DNA from: Pigmentiphaga sp. NML030171
GTDB taxonomy: Bacteria; Pseudomonadota; Gammaproteobacteria; Burkholderiales; Burkholderiaceae_B
Reading direction: 5' to 3'
Assembly (NCBI RefSeq): GCF_002188635.1
Contig: NZ_NINX01000033.1
Coordinates: 248,001 to 312,000, forward strand
Length of the DNA stretch: 64,000 nt
In this document: positions 34,265 through 42,112 of the stretch, piece by piece
How positions within the stretch are numbered: position 1 is the first letter of the stretch
How the letters are laid out: each line of letters starts with the position of its first letter
The notes under the pieces: model-generated
What the model saw: only the letters and a program-made list of their open reading frames with translations
Told to the model about the DNA's origin: nothing
Databases searched by the model: none
Position numbers and translations under genes: made by a program

Positions 34265-35251
34265 CTATTGCTCCAGCGTGATTCCCCGCTTGCGGATCAC
34301 GTCCCCCCAGCGCTTCAGGTCGCCGGCCGTCAGGGCCGCCATGTCGGCCTTGCCACCCTCCATCGGCTCGACGCCTATCTCGCGCAGGCGTGCCTGGACG
34401 TCTGGGCTCTTGACGATCGCCTGCAAGGCCGCCGACAACCGGTCGACGGTAGCGGCAGGCGTCCCCGCCGGCACGACCACGCCCTGCCAGGCATAGGCCA
34501 CGATGTCGCCCGCCCCGGCCTCGGCCAGGGTCGGGATCTCGGGCAGCGAGGGCAGGCGGGACGCCTCGGCCACGCCCAGCGCGCGCAGCTTGCCCGCCTG
34601 GACCTGCCGCATGCCGGTGGGCACGCCTATGAAAGAGACGCCGATATGGCCGCCCAGCAGATCCTGGGTCAGCGGCGCGGTGCCCTTGTAGGGGACGTGC
34701 AGCAGCGGCGCGCCGGTCATCTCCTTGAACAGCTCGCCGGCCAGGTGCTGCGGACTGCCCAGGCCGGGCGAGGCATACCCCATGGATCCGCCCGCCGCCT
34801 TGGCCAGGCGCACCAGCGATGCGACCGAGTCGGCCGGCACCACCTGCGGATTCACCACCAGCAACAACGGAAACTTGCCGTACAGGGCCACCGGCGCGAA
34901 GTCGCGCGATGGGTCATAGGGCAGTTTCTTGTAGAGCAGGGGGTTGAAGACGACCGTGCCGTTGTCGACCGAGAACAGCGTGTAGCCGTCCGGCGCGGAC
35001 TTGGCCGCCGTTTCCGCCGCGACGATGGTGGCCGCGCCCGGATGATTCTCGACGATGACGGGCTGCCCCAGCTTCTCGGCCAGCCTGGCCGCCAGTATCC
35101 GCACCGCGTTGTCGCTGCCCCCGCCGGCCGGATAGCCGACGATCCACCGCAAGGGCTTGGCGGGAAAGCCCTGCGCATGGACACCCGCGGTAGCCAGGCC
35201 CACCATCGCCATGCCCCCGATCCGCAGCAACCGCTTCATCAATCCGAACAT
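34265..35251 (-). CDS. Bug-type (TctC) receptor, last gene of desulfinase-homologue operon
   Basis: Periplasmic receptor of about 328 aa. ATG 35251 is preferred because GGAG lies at correct distance; ATG 35257 and 35239 are possible. A signal peptide is present (LLRIGGMAMVGLATAGVHA). Mature blocks are FPAKPLRWIVGYPAGGGSDNAVRILA in parts, APDGYTLFSVDN and HVPYKGTAPLTQDLLGG. It lies 49 bp after the FMN reductase gene and closes the leftward operon starting at 41264. Its ligand may be the operon's aromatic substrate. Confidence 0.9.
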   Translation of the reverse strand: MFGLMKRLLRIGGMAMVGLATAGVHAQGFPAKPLRWIVGYPAGGGSDNAVRILAARLAEKLGQPVIVENHPGAATIVAAETAAKSAPDGYTLFSVDNGTVVFNPLLYKKLPYDPSRDFAPVALYGKFPLLLVVNPQVVPADSVASLVRLAKAAGGSMGYASPGLGSPQHLAGELFKEMTGAPLLHVPYKGTAPLTQDLLGGHIGVSFIGVPTGMRQVQAGKLRALGVAEASRLPSLPEIPTLAEAGAGDIVAYAWQGVVVPAGTPAATVDRLSAALQAIVKSPDVQARLREIGVEPMEGGKADMAALTAGDLKRWGDVIRKRGITLEQ

Positions 35252-35300
35252 CGCCATTCTCCGGTTGGAACGATATGGACGCAGGACGGCCGTCCGCCCG

Positions 35301-35876
35301 TCAGGACTGGGTCCGCCCGCGCCGCACGAACTGCACGAACGCCTGCAGGGCGGCCATCTGCCGGCCCAGGATCTCCCGGGTCGGGGCGTCGGCCAGCGCG
35401 CCGGCCGCATCGAACTTGCCCGGCGCCATGCCGATGAAGACCTCGGGCTTGTTCAGCACCAGGGCGTCCAGGAAGACCATGATCTTGCGCAGGTCGTACT
35501 GTGACCGCGCACCGCCCAGCGGCCCCTGGGTGGCGCTGAGGATGGCGACCGGCTTGCCGGCGAAGGGCTGGTCGTCGCCGCGGGAAATCCAGTCGATCGC
35601 ATTCTTCAGGACGCCGGACACCGAGAAGTTGTATTCCGGGCTGGCGATCAGCACGGCATCCGCGCCGCGCACGGCCTCCCGCACTTTCCGGACGGCAGTG
35701 GGCATTCCTTCGGCCAGGACGTCGGCGTCGAACATGGGAAAGCCCCGGATGTCGAGCACCGACAGCTCCATGCCGGCCGGCATGAGACTGCCGGCGGCCT
35801 CCAGGGCCAGCCGGTTGTAGGAGGCTTTGCGCAGGCTGCCGCACAGGCCCGCGATGCGTAGGGGGGAAGTGGTCAT
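35301..35876 (-). CDS. NADPH-dependent FMN reductase
   Basis: A 191-residue flavodoxin-like reductase (ChrR/SsuE-type fold). It has the flavin phosphate loop GLCGSLRKASYNR, SPEYNFSVSGVLKNAIDWISR, and LSATQGPLGGARSQYDLR. It can supply reduced FMN to a partner monooxygenase or reduce quinones and nitro compounds. It lies 35 bp after the DinB gene. The operon has no clear FMN-dependent (luciferase-like) monooxygenase, so quinone reduction is an alternative role. Confidence 0.87.
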   Translation of the reverse strand: MTTSPLRIAGLCGSLRKASYNRLALEAAGSLMPAGMELSVLDIRGFPMFDADVLAEGMPTAVRKVREAVRGADAVLIASPEYNFSVSGVLKNAIDWISRGDDQPFAGKPVAILSATQGPLGGARSQYDLRKIMVFLDALVLNKPEVFIGMAPGKFDAAGALADAPTREILGRQMAALQAFVQFVRRGRTQS

Positions 35877-35911
35877 GGGTCAGGATCGCAAGAGAGGGAA
35901 AGGGACCGGCA

Positions 35912-36433
35912 TCAGGCCATGATGGCCGGGTTGAACTCGAAGAACTCGGGCCCGACCACGTCGCTCTGCCGCAGATAGATGTCGATGTTGCCGACGTGGA
36001 AGGCGCGGTGGGCGTACATGCCCCACAACAGCCCCATGCCGGACCATTCCCGGCCGACGAAGTGCACCTTCTTGCCGAGCTCGGCTGGCGTATAGCGGCC
36101 CAGCGCCTCGAGGTTCTCGTCGTGCAGGGCAAGCGCCGTCGCGCGCAGGTCCCCCTGTTCGAAACGGGCCGCGGCGGCGGGATCGCTCGGCAGGGGAATG
36201 ACACCACCGGGCTCGCAGGCCGGGATGGCGCGCACCCAGTTGCGCTCGGCCAGCACCGTATGGATCAGCAGGCTGCGCACGGTGATGCGCGACACCCGCG
36301 TGCCGAAGCGCGTGCTGGCGTTCTCGATCGGGGCCCAGTCCATCTTGCCGGCGTCCATGCGCGCCACCCAGTCGTCGGAGTAGCGGACCAGCCGGTCGAA
36401 CAGGGTCAGGAAGCGGGTGAATTCCTCGGGCAT
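35912..36433 (-). CDS. DinB-family protein
   Basis: A four-helix-bundle metal-binding protein of 173 aa, of a family that includes thiol-dependent isomerases and S-transferases. Candidate metal histidines are His58 (LLIHTVLAERNW) and the pair in MYAHRAFHVGNID near the C-terminus. The start ATG 36433 fits the family N-terminus (FTRFLTLFDRLVRYSDDW). It lies 20 bp after the DszB-like gene and 35 bp before the FMN reductase, so it probably has a job in the same pathway; the reaction is unknown. Confidence 0.8.
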   Translation of the reverse strand: MPEEFTRFLTLFDRLVRYSDDWVARMDAGKMDWAPIENASTRFGTRVSRITVRSLLIHTVLAERNWVRAIPACEPGGVIPLPSDPAAAARFEQGDLRATALALHDENLEALGRYTPAELGKKVHFVGREWSGMGLLWGMYAHRAFHVGNIDIYLRQSDVVGPEFFEFNPAIMA

Positions 36434-36453
36434 GGCGGTCTCCTTGTCTTTGT

Positions 36454-37560
36454 TCACTGGGACACGGCCGCTTCGCCGGCCAGGATTTCCCGGGCGCGCC
36501 GCAGCGGGCCATGGTCGACGAAACGGTCGAAGTCGATGGGCGCGGCCAGGAAGCCATGCCGCAGCAAGTGGTCGTGTTGCACCCGCAGCGCCTCCACCCA
36601 CTCCGGACGCAGGTCGACCTCGAGCTGGCGGTGGACCTCCTGCGGAAAGGCCGCGTCCACGAGTTCCTCGGGCAGGCCGGTGTCGGCAGCGATGACACGC
36701 TTGGCCTCGCGCTCGTTGGCCGCCGCCCAGGCGGCCGCGCGCAGGACCGCGGCCAGGCAGCGCGCCACCAGTTCCGGCTGCTCGGCCAGCAGGTCCTCGC
36801 TCACGGTCAGGGCCAGCGGTGCATCGTTGTTCACGCGACCGGCCAGGTCGGGACTGGAGGCCGCGTCGGCGATGGCCACCGCGCCGGTGAACCCCATGAC
36901 CACGGCGGCAATCGCGCCCTGGCTGTAGAGCGCGTCCACCTCGCCCCGGACCAGCGCGAAGGCTTCCTCGCGCTGGTGGCCCAGCATGCACTGCGCGCCC
37001 CACAGCGTGGCCGTCCGGGCGGTGGAGGCCGTCGCTCCGTCCATGAACGTCCGGTTGGTCGAGACCGGCGTCATCGCCACGTCATCCATGGTCATGCCCT
37101 CGCGCGCCAGCGCGAGTTCGGTGCCCCGCAGCGACGAGGCCTTCCAGAAATCGATGGAATCGCCGGCGCGTATCGGCAGCGAGACCTTCCTGCCGGCCAG
37201 TTCGCGCACCGAGGCGATGCCGCTGTCCGGCATGACCAGCATGGGCTTGATGCTGTCGTTCCACGACAGGCCGATCAGCTTGACCCGGCCGCCGCGCGAG
37301 CGGGTCACCAGCGGAGGGCCGTTGCCGCCGTGGCGGAACGAGTTGGGCTGGGAATGGTGGAAATGCGACTGTCTGACCTGGTTGTCGGTGCTGGATGCGA
37401 GCGAACGCGCCACGATGCCGTCGCGCGCCAGTTCGGCATCGAGAAAGCCCCGCTCGACGGCGACGCCGAACGCCGTCGGCACCGGGCAGCGGGTGTACCA
37501 GAGAGTGGAGGGGTTCATCACGCGGGACTCATCGTTCAAGGGGGAATGTTCACTGGCCAT
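36454..37560 (-). CDS. DszB-like desulfinase homologue (periplasmic-binding-protein fold)
   Basis: A 368-residue protein of the NMT1/SsuA fold without a signal peptide. From memory of Rhodococcus DszB (2'-hydroxybiphenyl-2-sulfinate desulfinase, Cys27-His60-Arg70), the matching segments are present: CPVP with Cys25, then HF-x3-QP-x3-R giving His66 and Arg76 with the same 10-residue spacing, then GG-x2-PPL. DVDALYS also matches. Loss of a sulfinate group from an aromatic ring is therefore plausible. A solute-binding or thiamine-precursor role is the alternative. ATG 37560 has GGAG upstream and overlaps the preceding stop by 11 bp. Confidence 0.72.
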   Translation of the reverse strand: MASEHSPLNDESRVMNPSTLWYTRCPVPTAFGVAVERGFLDAELARDGIVARSLASSTDNQVRQSHFHHSQPNSFRHGGNGPPLVTRSRGGRVKLIGLSWNDSIKPMLVMPDSGIASVRELAGRKVSLPIRAGDSIDFWKASSLRGTELALAREGMTMDDVAMTPVSTNRTFMDGATASTARTATLWGAQCMLGHQREEAFALVRGEVDALYSQGAIAAVVMGFTGAVAIADAASSPDLAGRVNNDAPLALTVSEDLLAEQPELVARCLAAVLRAAAWAAANEREAKRVIAADTGLPEELVDAAFPQEVHRQLEVDLRPEWVEALRVQHDHLLRHGFLAAPIDFDRFVDHGPLRRAREILAGEAAVSQ

Positions 37561-38161
37561 CGCGCCGCTCCAGCCATGCCCAGGCCGCGCGCCGCAATTG
37601 CTGCTCGGCCTGGCTGCCGCCCACCACCGTCGAGGCGGACACGTCGCGGCCCTTCTTGCGTTGCCGCAGGCGCATGAAGGCCAGCCCGGCATCCGGGGCC
37701 GCCAGATCCACCTCGCGCAGCCATGGGGGCGCCTCGCCCTGCGCGGGATCGAGGCGGTCCTTGTCGAAGATCGCCGTCCAGTGCAGGATGCCCCACCTGC
37801 CGGCGCGGCGTTCCACCTGGTCGAGGAAACGGCAGTAGCCGGTGTAGTCGAACAGTTGTCCGTCGAGGTGCTCGCGGATCAGGATGGCCATGTCGGACTC
37901 CAGCAGGGCCCGGTCGCCACGCTGGTCCACGCGGCAGTTCCCGACCCAGTGCTTGCCGTGTTCGCCGGGCTTGCGCGCCGCGTCGCTGGCCGCCAGCAGC
38001 GGCACCAGGTCCGCGACCTTGCCGTTGAACCACGAGATGCTGGCGGTCGCCTCGGGGTGGAAGCAGCCGGCCATGCCGGCGAAATCGCCCTGGTCGCGAT
38101 GGAAGGCCCATCGCTGCCGCAGGCTCCGTATGGCGAGATCGTCGGCGGCGGAAGAAGACAT
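37550..38161 (-). CDS. NTF2/SnoaL-like protein
   Basis: A 203-residue alpha+beta barrel protein of the SnoaL/ring-hydroxylating-dioxygenase-beta-like fold. It has the start DDLAIRSLRQRWAFHRDQGDFAGMAGCFHPEA and the strand pair GYCRFLDQVERRAGRWGILHW, written in parts. Such proteins may be small hydrolases, isomerases or accessory subunits. AGGAG precedes ATG 38161. It lies 10 bp after the FAD monooxygenase stop and overlaps the DszB-like gene start. Catalytic residues cannot be assigned. Confidence 0.78.
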   Translation of the reverse strand: MSSSAADDLAIRSLRQRWAFHRDQGDFAGMAGCFHPEATASISWFNGKVADLVPLLAASDAARKPGEHGKHWVGNCRVDQRGDRALLESDMAILIREHLDGQLFDYTGYCRFLDQVERRAGRWGILHWTAIFDKDRLDPAQGEAPPWLREVDLAAPDAGLAFMRLRQRKKGRDVSASTVVGGSQAEQQLRRAAWAWLERRDGQ

Positions 38162-38171
38162 GGCGGCGCTC

Positions 38172-39377
38172 CTAGGCGAAAGGCTGTTCGATGGCGTCAT
38201 AGCCATAGACCCAGTCGTAGCGGTCCTCGACACGGTGCGGCTCCCACTCGCGCCGGATGTGTTCCCGCGCGGCGCCGGCCTCGGCCAACACGGGCGCATG
38301 GACGCGCGTGATCTGGGCCGCCGACTCGTTCACGATCCGCGTGGTCCGCTCGACCCGCATCCGTTCATACGAGGCCAGCGCGGCCGGAATGTCATCGGGT
38401 GTGCGGCGCAGGCAGCGGCCCAGCACCATGGCGTCTTCCAGCGCCATGTTGGCGCCCTGGGCCATGAAGGGCAGCGTGCTGTGGCAGGCATCGCCCAGCA
38501 GGGCAACGTGCCCCCGCACCCAGACGGGCAGGGTATCGCGCACGATCAGTGCCCATTTGTAGGGCACCTCGATGCGCTCGATCATGGCGATTACGTCCTC
38601 GTGCCAGCCTTCGAAATCCGCCAGGCATTCCGCTATCGTGCCGCGCGCGTTCCATGACTCGACCGTCCAGTCCGCCCGGTCCACCATGCCGATGAAGTTC
38701 AGCATCCGTCCCTTGCGGATGGGATAGGTCAGCACGTGCGCGGTCGGCCCCAGCCAGGACACGCCGCCCGTGCGGTTGATCGATGCCGGCAGGCGGCTCG
38801 CGTCGATCAGGCCACGCCAGGCCATGCAGCCGGTGAACCGGGGCCGGTCCGCACCGAACAAGGCCTGGCGCACCTTGGAATGGACGCCGTCGGCGCCGAT
38901 CAGCGCATCGGCCCGGACGGTCCGGCCCGAGGCCAGGCGCATCTCGGCGCCCCCGTCAGCCGTGCCCAGGGACGCGAAGGCGGCGTTCAGGTGAATGGCG
39001 TCGCGTTTCTCCCGCCGCACGGCTTCCAGCAGCAGCGCATGCAGGTCCGCGCGATGGAACGTCAGGTAGGGCGCGCCGTACTTCGATACCGACGCGGCGC
39101 CCAGCTCCAGGTAGCGATTGGCGTCCGCCGTGTTCCAGACGCGGATCTCCTTGCCCCTGGTCTGGGTGCCCAGTTCGAACATGGCGTCGCCCAGCCCCCA
39201 TGCCTGGAGCAGCCGCGTACCGTTGGGGCTGATCTGCACGCCGGCACCCACCTCGCCCAGCTCGGCCGCCTGTTCGTAGATGTCGACGTCGAAGCCCTGC
39301 TTGAGCAGGGCCAGCCCCGCGGCCAGGCCGCCTATGCCGGCGCCGGCGATGGCGATGCGTTTGTCGCCCGTGCTCAT
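38172..39377 (-). CDS. FAD-dependent aromatic monooxygenase (salicylate/3-hydroxybenzoate hydroxylase-like)
   Basis: Group A flavoprotein hydroxylase of 401 aa. It has the N-terminal FAD motif IAGAGIGGLAAGLALLKQG, the DG motif GADGVHSKVR, and the GD motif ALLGDACHSTLPFMAQGANMAL in parts. It hydroxylates, and may decarboxylate, a phenolic substrate with NAD(P)H and O2. Layout resembles salicylate 1-hydroxylase and 3-hydroxybenzoate 6-hydroxylase. Start overlaps the small DUF2783-like gene by 4 nt. Second flavin monooxygenase in the operon. Confidence 0.88.
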   Translation of the reverse strand: MSTGDKRIAIAGAGIGGLAAGLALLKQGFDVDIYEQAAELGEVGAGVQISPNGTRLLQAWGLGDAMFELGTQTRGKEIRVWNTADANRYLELGAASVSKYGAPYLTFHRADLHALLLEAVRREKRDAIHLNAAFASLGTADGGAEMRLASGRTVRADALIGADGVHSKVRQALFGADRPRFTGCMAWRGLIDASRLPASINRTGGVSWLGPTAHVLTYPIRKGRMLNFIGMVDRADWTVESWNARGTIAECLADFEGWHEDVIAMIERIEVPYKWALIVRDTLPVWVRGHVALLGDACHSTLPFMAQGANMALEDAMVLGRCLRRTPDDIPAALASYERMRVERTTRIVNESAAQITRVHAPVLAEAGAAREHIRREWEPHRVEDRYDWVYGYDAIEQPFA

Positions 39378-39583
39378 GCCTGCTCCCCATGCCGCAGGTC
39401 GCGCAGTGCGACCTCGATGACCTGCGCCAGCCGGCCCGGATCGGCCAGCATGGACGACAACATCAAGGCGACCTTGGCCAGGAAGACCGCCTCCTTGTCC
39501 GGCCCGGCCGCGTTCATCGCGACGGCCAGCGCCTCCCAATTGCGTTCCAGCAGCCCCGCGGGCAATGTCTGTTCAACCAGCAT
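39374..39583 (-). CDS. Small DUF2783-like protein
   Basis: A 69-residue helical protein between the two FAD monooxygenase genes, overlapping both: 11 bp at its start and 4 bp at its stop. Small DUF2783 proteins occur beside MhpA-type hydroxylases. The hydrophobic pattern NWEALAVAMNA...LAKVALMLSSMLADPGRLAQVIEVAL matches this type. It may be an accessory subunit; function unknown. Too small to be sure of the family by eye. Confidence 0.68.
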   Translation of the reverse strand: MLVEQTLPAGLLERNWEALAVAMNAAGPDKEAVFLAKVALMLSSMLADPGRLAQVIEVALRDLRHGEQA

Positions 39584-41264
39584 GGTCCAACTCCTCTTTA
39601 CCGCGCACCGCGCGCACCAGGCACGGCAACACCGTTTCGGGTTCCCAGGCACGCCACCGCGCCATCACGTGGCCGTCGGGCCGCACAAGGTAGGCCGTAC
39701 CCGGCCTGACGTCGAACGCCCCGGCGATCCCGGCATCGTCGAGCGCGACGGCATCGATGCCGAACGGCACGCCCATCGACGCGCGCAGCGCGTCCAGGCG
39801 CCGCGACTTGTCGCCCAGTCCAGCGTCGCCGAACGCCAGCAGCGTGAAATCGCGACCCAGCCTGTCGTGCAGGAACACCGTCCCGCCGGCCGATGCGCCG
39901 CATGGCAGGTTCGGGCAGACGGCGCCGGGCGCGGGGCCGTGGCCGAACGAACCATCGTCGGCAAGACGCAGCGACGAACCGGTCATGCGCAGTTCCGTCA
40001 CCTGGCGAGGATTGATCAGCTCGCGCACGAAGGCCTCGCTTACCGCCAGCGACAGCACCGCTTCCTGCATGACGGCGTGCCCGCGCGTGGGCGGCGTCAT
40101 GAAACGCGTGCTCTTCTCCGCCAGTGCCATGTTCTGCCTGGCCGCATCCACGCGTTCGATCGAATAGGTATCCAGCAGGGCCGGCGGAGCCTGTCCCGCC
40201 GCCACCCAGGCCAGCTTCCAGCCCAGGTTGTGAGCGTCGTCCACGCCGCCGTTCATGCCCCGCGCGCCGAAGATGGGGACCAGGTGCGCGGCGTCGCCGG
40301 CGAACAGCACGCGGCCATCGCGGTAGTCGTCCAGCGTCAGGCTGTGTGCGCGGTACGGGCTGATCCAGTCGATCTGCCAATCCGCCGTCTCGCCTATCGA
40401 CGCCAGGAATTCGGTCACCCGCTCGCGCACCCGCTTGGGCTGGATCTCCTGTTCCAGGTCCTCTTCGGGCAACAGCTGGTAGTCGATGCGCCAGATGTCG
40501 AAGGGCTGCTTGTGCATGATGATGGTCGCCCCCGGAAACGCCGGCGGGTCGAACCAGACGCGCCGGCCGGGCGGTTCCTTGCTGCGCATCTGGATGTCGA
40601 CGATCAGGTAGCGGCCTTCGTACACGCTGCCCCGCAGCTCCTTGCCCAGCGAGCGGCGCACCGCGCTACGGCCGCCGTCGCACGCCACCAGCCACTGCGC
40701 ATGCAACGCGTAGGACCCGGACGGCGTATGGACCCGGGCGGTCACCCGTTCGCCGTCCTGTTCGACATGCTCCAGCCGCGACGACCAGCGCAGGGAAACG
40801 TTGGGGTAGGCGCGCAGCGCCTCGTACAGGTACTGCTCGACGTGGCACTGCGCCAGCGACACCATGGGTGGATGCTTGAGCCGCGGATCCTGCTGCACCT
40901 GGAAATCCAGCACCAGCTTGTCCCGGTAATAGCTGCGGCCGCCCTTCCACGACACGCCGGTCTCGACGAAACGCGTGCCCGCGCCGATGCGCTCGAAGAT
41001 CTCCAGGCTGCGCCGCGCGGTGCCCACCGCCCGGCTGCCCCGGTTGACGGTGTCGTCTTCCTCCAGCACCACCACCTCGATGCCGCGCCGGGCAAGCTCC
41101 AGCGCCACGGTCAGGCCGACGGGCCCGGCGCCGGCGACGACCACCTGGTGCACCGGCGCGTCCCCGCGCATTTCCGGGGGAAGCTCGAAAGGATGGTGCA
41201 CATAGTCGAAGTAAAGGGAGTCATATCGCGCGCCACTGCCCGATATGCCTTCGGTCGATGCCAT
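39573..41264 (-). CDS. FAD-dependent monooxygenase (MhpA-like)
   Basis: A 563-residue flavoprotein hydroxylase with a C-terminal thioredoxin-like tail, as in 3-(3-hydroxyphenyl)propionate hydroxylase and related enzymes. Motifs: VVVAGAGPVGLTVALELARRG, ACDGGRSAVRR, and GRVLFAGDAAHLVPIFGARGMNGG in parts. ATG 41264 is preferred (GGAG upstream). First gene of the leftward eight-gene operon. Two MarR-type palindromes lie upstream at 41308-41362. Confidence 0.88.
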   Translation of the reverse strand: MASTEGISGSGARYDSLYFDYVHHPFELPPEMRGDAPVHQVVVAGAGPVGLTVALELARRGIEVVVLEEDDTVNRGSRAVGTARRSLEIFERIGAGTRFVETGVSWKGGRSYYRDKLVLDFQVQQDPRLKHPPMVSLAQCHVEQYLYEALRAYPNVSLRWSSRLEHVEQDGERVTARVHTPSGSYALHAQWLVACDGGRSAVRRSLGKELRGSVYEGRYLIVDIQMRSKEPPGRRVWFDPPAFPGATIIMHKQPFDIWRIDYQLLPEEDLEQEIQPKRVRERVTEFLASIGETADWQIDWISPYRAHSLTLDDYRDGRVLFAGDAAHLVPIFGARGMNGGVDDAHNLGWKLAWVAAGQAPPALLDTYSIERVDAARQNMALAEKSTRFMTPPTRGHAVMQEAVLSLAVSEAFVRELINPRQVTELRMTGSSLRLADDGSFGHGPAPGAVCPNLPCGASAGGTVFLHDRLGRDFTLLAFGDAGLGDKSRRLDALRASMGVPFGIDAVALDDAGIAGAFDVRPGTAYLVRPDGHVMARWRAWEPETVLPCLVRAVRGKEELDHAG

Positions 41265-41307
41265 GCCGGACACTCCATCAAGAATCGATATGCGGTCCAT
41301 GCGCCGC

Positions 41308-41331
41308 AATTAGTTTCCTACGAAACTAATT
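41308..41331. promoter_or_regulatory. MarR operator O1
   Basis: Exact inverted repeat with 10-bp arms, AATTAGTTTC-CTAC-GAAACTAATT, between the divergent monooxygenase and MarR genes. Confidence 0.8.
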
Positions 41332-41342
41332 TCCGAACAGTA

Positions 41343-41362
41343 TTGGTTTCCTATGAAACCAA
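41343..41362. promoter_or_regulatory. MarR operator O2
   Basis: Exact inverted repeat with 8-bp arms, TTGGTTTC-CTAT-GAAACCAA, same core GTTTC-CTAY-GAAAC as O1. Centres are 33 bp apart, about three helical turns. Confidence 0.8.
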
Positions 41363-41486
41363 GTCAAGCGATTTCCGAAGGTTCGGCGACTAGGCAAAAC
41401 CCGGGTGCCTGCGCCACCCAGGCCTGCGTCCGCCGCGGCAAGAGGACTAGAATTCGCCCTTTGGCACCAGACCCTGCTTCGTCCCC

Positions 41487-42002
41487 ATGGCCATCAAGCG
41501 ATCGACGCCCGCTTCCTCCCGCCCGGCAGGCGAACACCCTTCCCTGCAGCTCGACGCCTTCCTGCCCTACCGGCTGAACATGCTGTCGAGCCTGGTCGCC
41601 GACCGCTTCGCGCGCAGTTATGCGGCGTATTCCGAACGCTTCGGCATCGACGGCCCGCGCTGGCGCGTGATTTCCTTCCTGGGTGAGCGGCGCGGCGCGG
41701 AAGGGGAACACGCCGCGATGACCGCACGCGATATCTGCGCCAAGACCCGCATGACCAAGGTCATGGTCTCGCGCGCGATCACCGATCTCGAGGCGGCGGG
41801 ACTGATCCGGCGGCGGCCCAACGAGAACGACAGGCGCGAAGCCTTCCTGGACCTGACCGATGCCGGCCAGGAGGTCTACTGGGCCATCGTTCCCGTGGCC
41901 CTGGAATTCCAGGAAGACCTGCTGTCGGGCCTGTCGGCGCAGGAACGCGCGACGCTGTTCCGCGTGGTCGACAAGCTGCAGGGCCGGGCCTTGAAGATGT
42001 AG
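41487..42002 (+). CDS. MarR-family transcriptional regulator
   Basis: A 171-residue winged-HTH dimer. The recognition region is MTARDICAKTRMTKVMVSRAITDLEAAGLIRRRPNENDRREAFLDLT, given here only as landmark, with the wing Asn-Asp-Arg-Arg. It is divergent from the FAD monooxygenase operon, with two matching palindromes in between, and lies 111 bp before the rightward Bug/isomerase/CoA-ligase operon. It most likely represses both and itself, released by an aromatic acid or its CoA ester. Confidence 0.9.
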   Translation: MAIKRSTPASSRPAGEHPSLQLDAFLPYRLNMLSSLVADRFARSYAAYSERFGIDGPRWRVISFLGERRGAEGEHAAMTARDICAKTRMTKVMVSRAITDLEAAGLIRRRPNENDRREAFLDLTDAGQEVYWAIVPVALEFQEDLLSGLSAQERATLFRVVDKLQGRALKM

Positions 42003-42027
42003 CGCGCCGAGCTAGGGTTCCCCCTCG

Positions 42028-42056
42028 TTACGCATATTGTAAGGAAGCCTTATATT
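42028..42056 (+). promoter_or_regulatory. Promoter/palindrome before Bug-isomerase-ligase operon
   Basis: TTACGC and TATATT with 17-bp spacing form a weak sigma-70 pattern. Between them TAAGG-AAG-CCTTA (42040-42052) is an exact inverted repeat. AACCCTAG (opposite strand) lies near 42011. Confidence 0.4.
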
Positions 42057-42112
42057 GTCCCTGCCAGCGATCGGCCAGCCGAGCAGAAGCGGCCAATGAC
42101 TCAGGAGACACC

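Noticed and set aside
38736-41393. 885-codon open frame opposite the two FAD monooxygenase genes.
   Set aside because: Antisense shadow; both real genes show full FAD motifs on the other strand.
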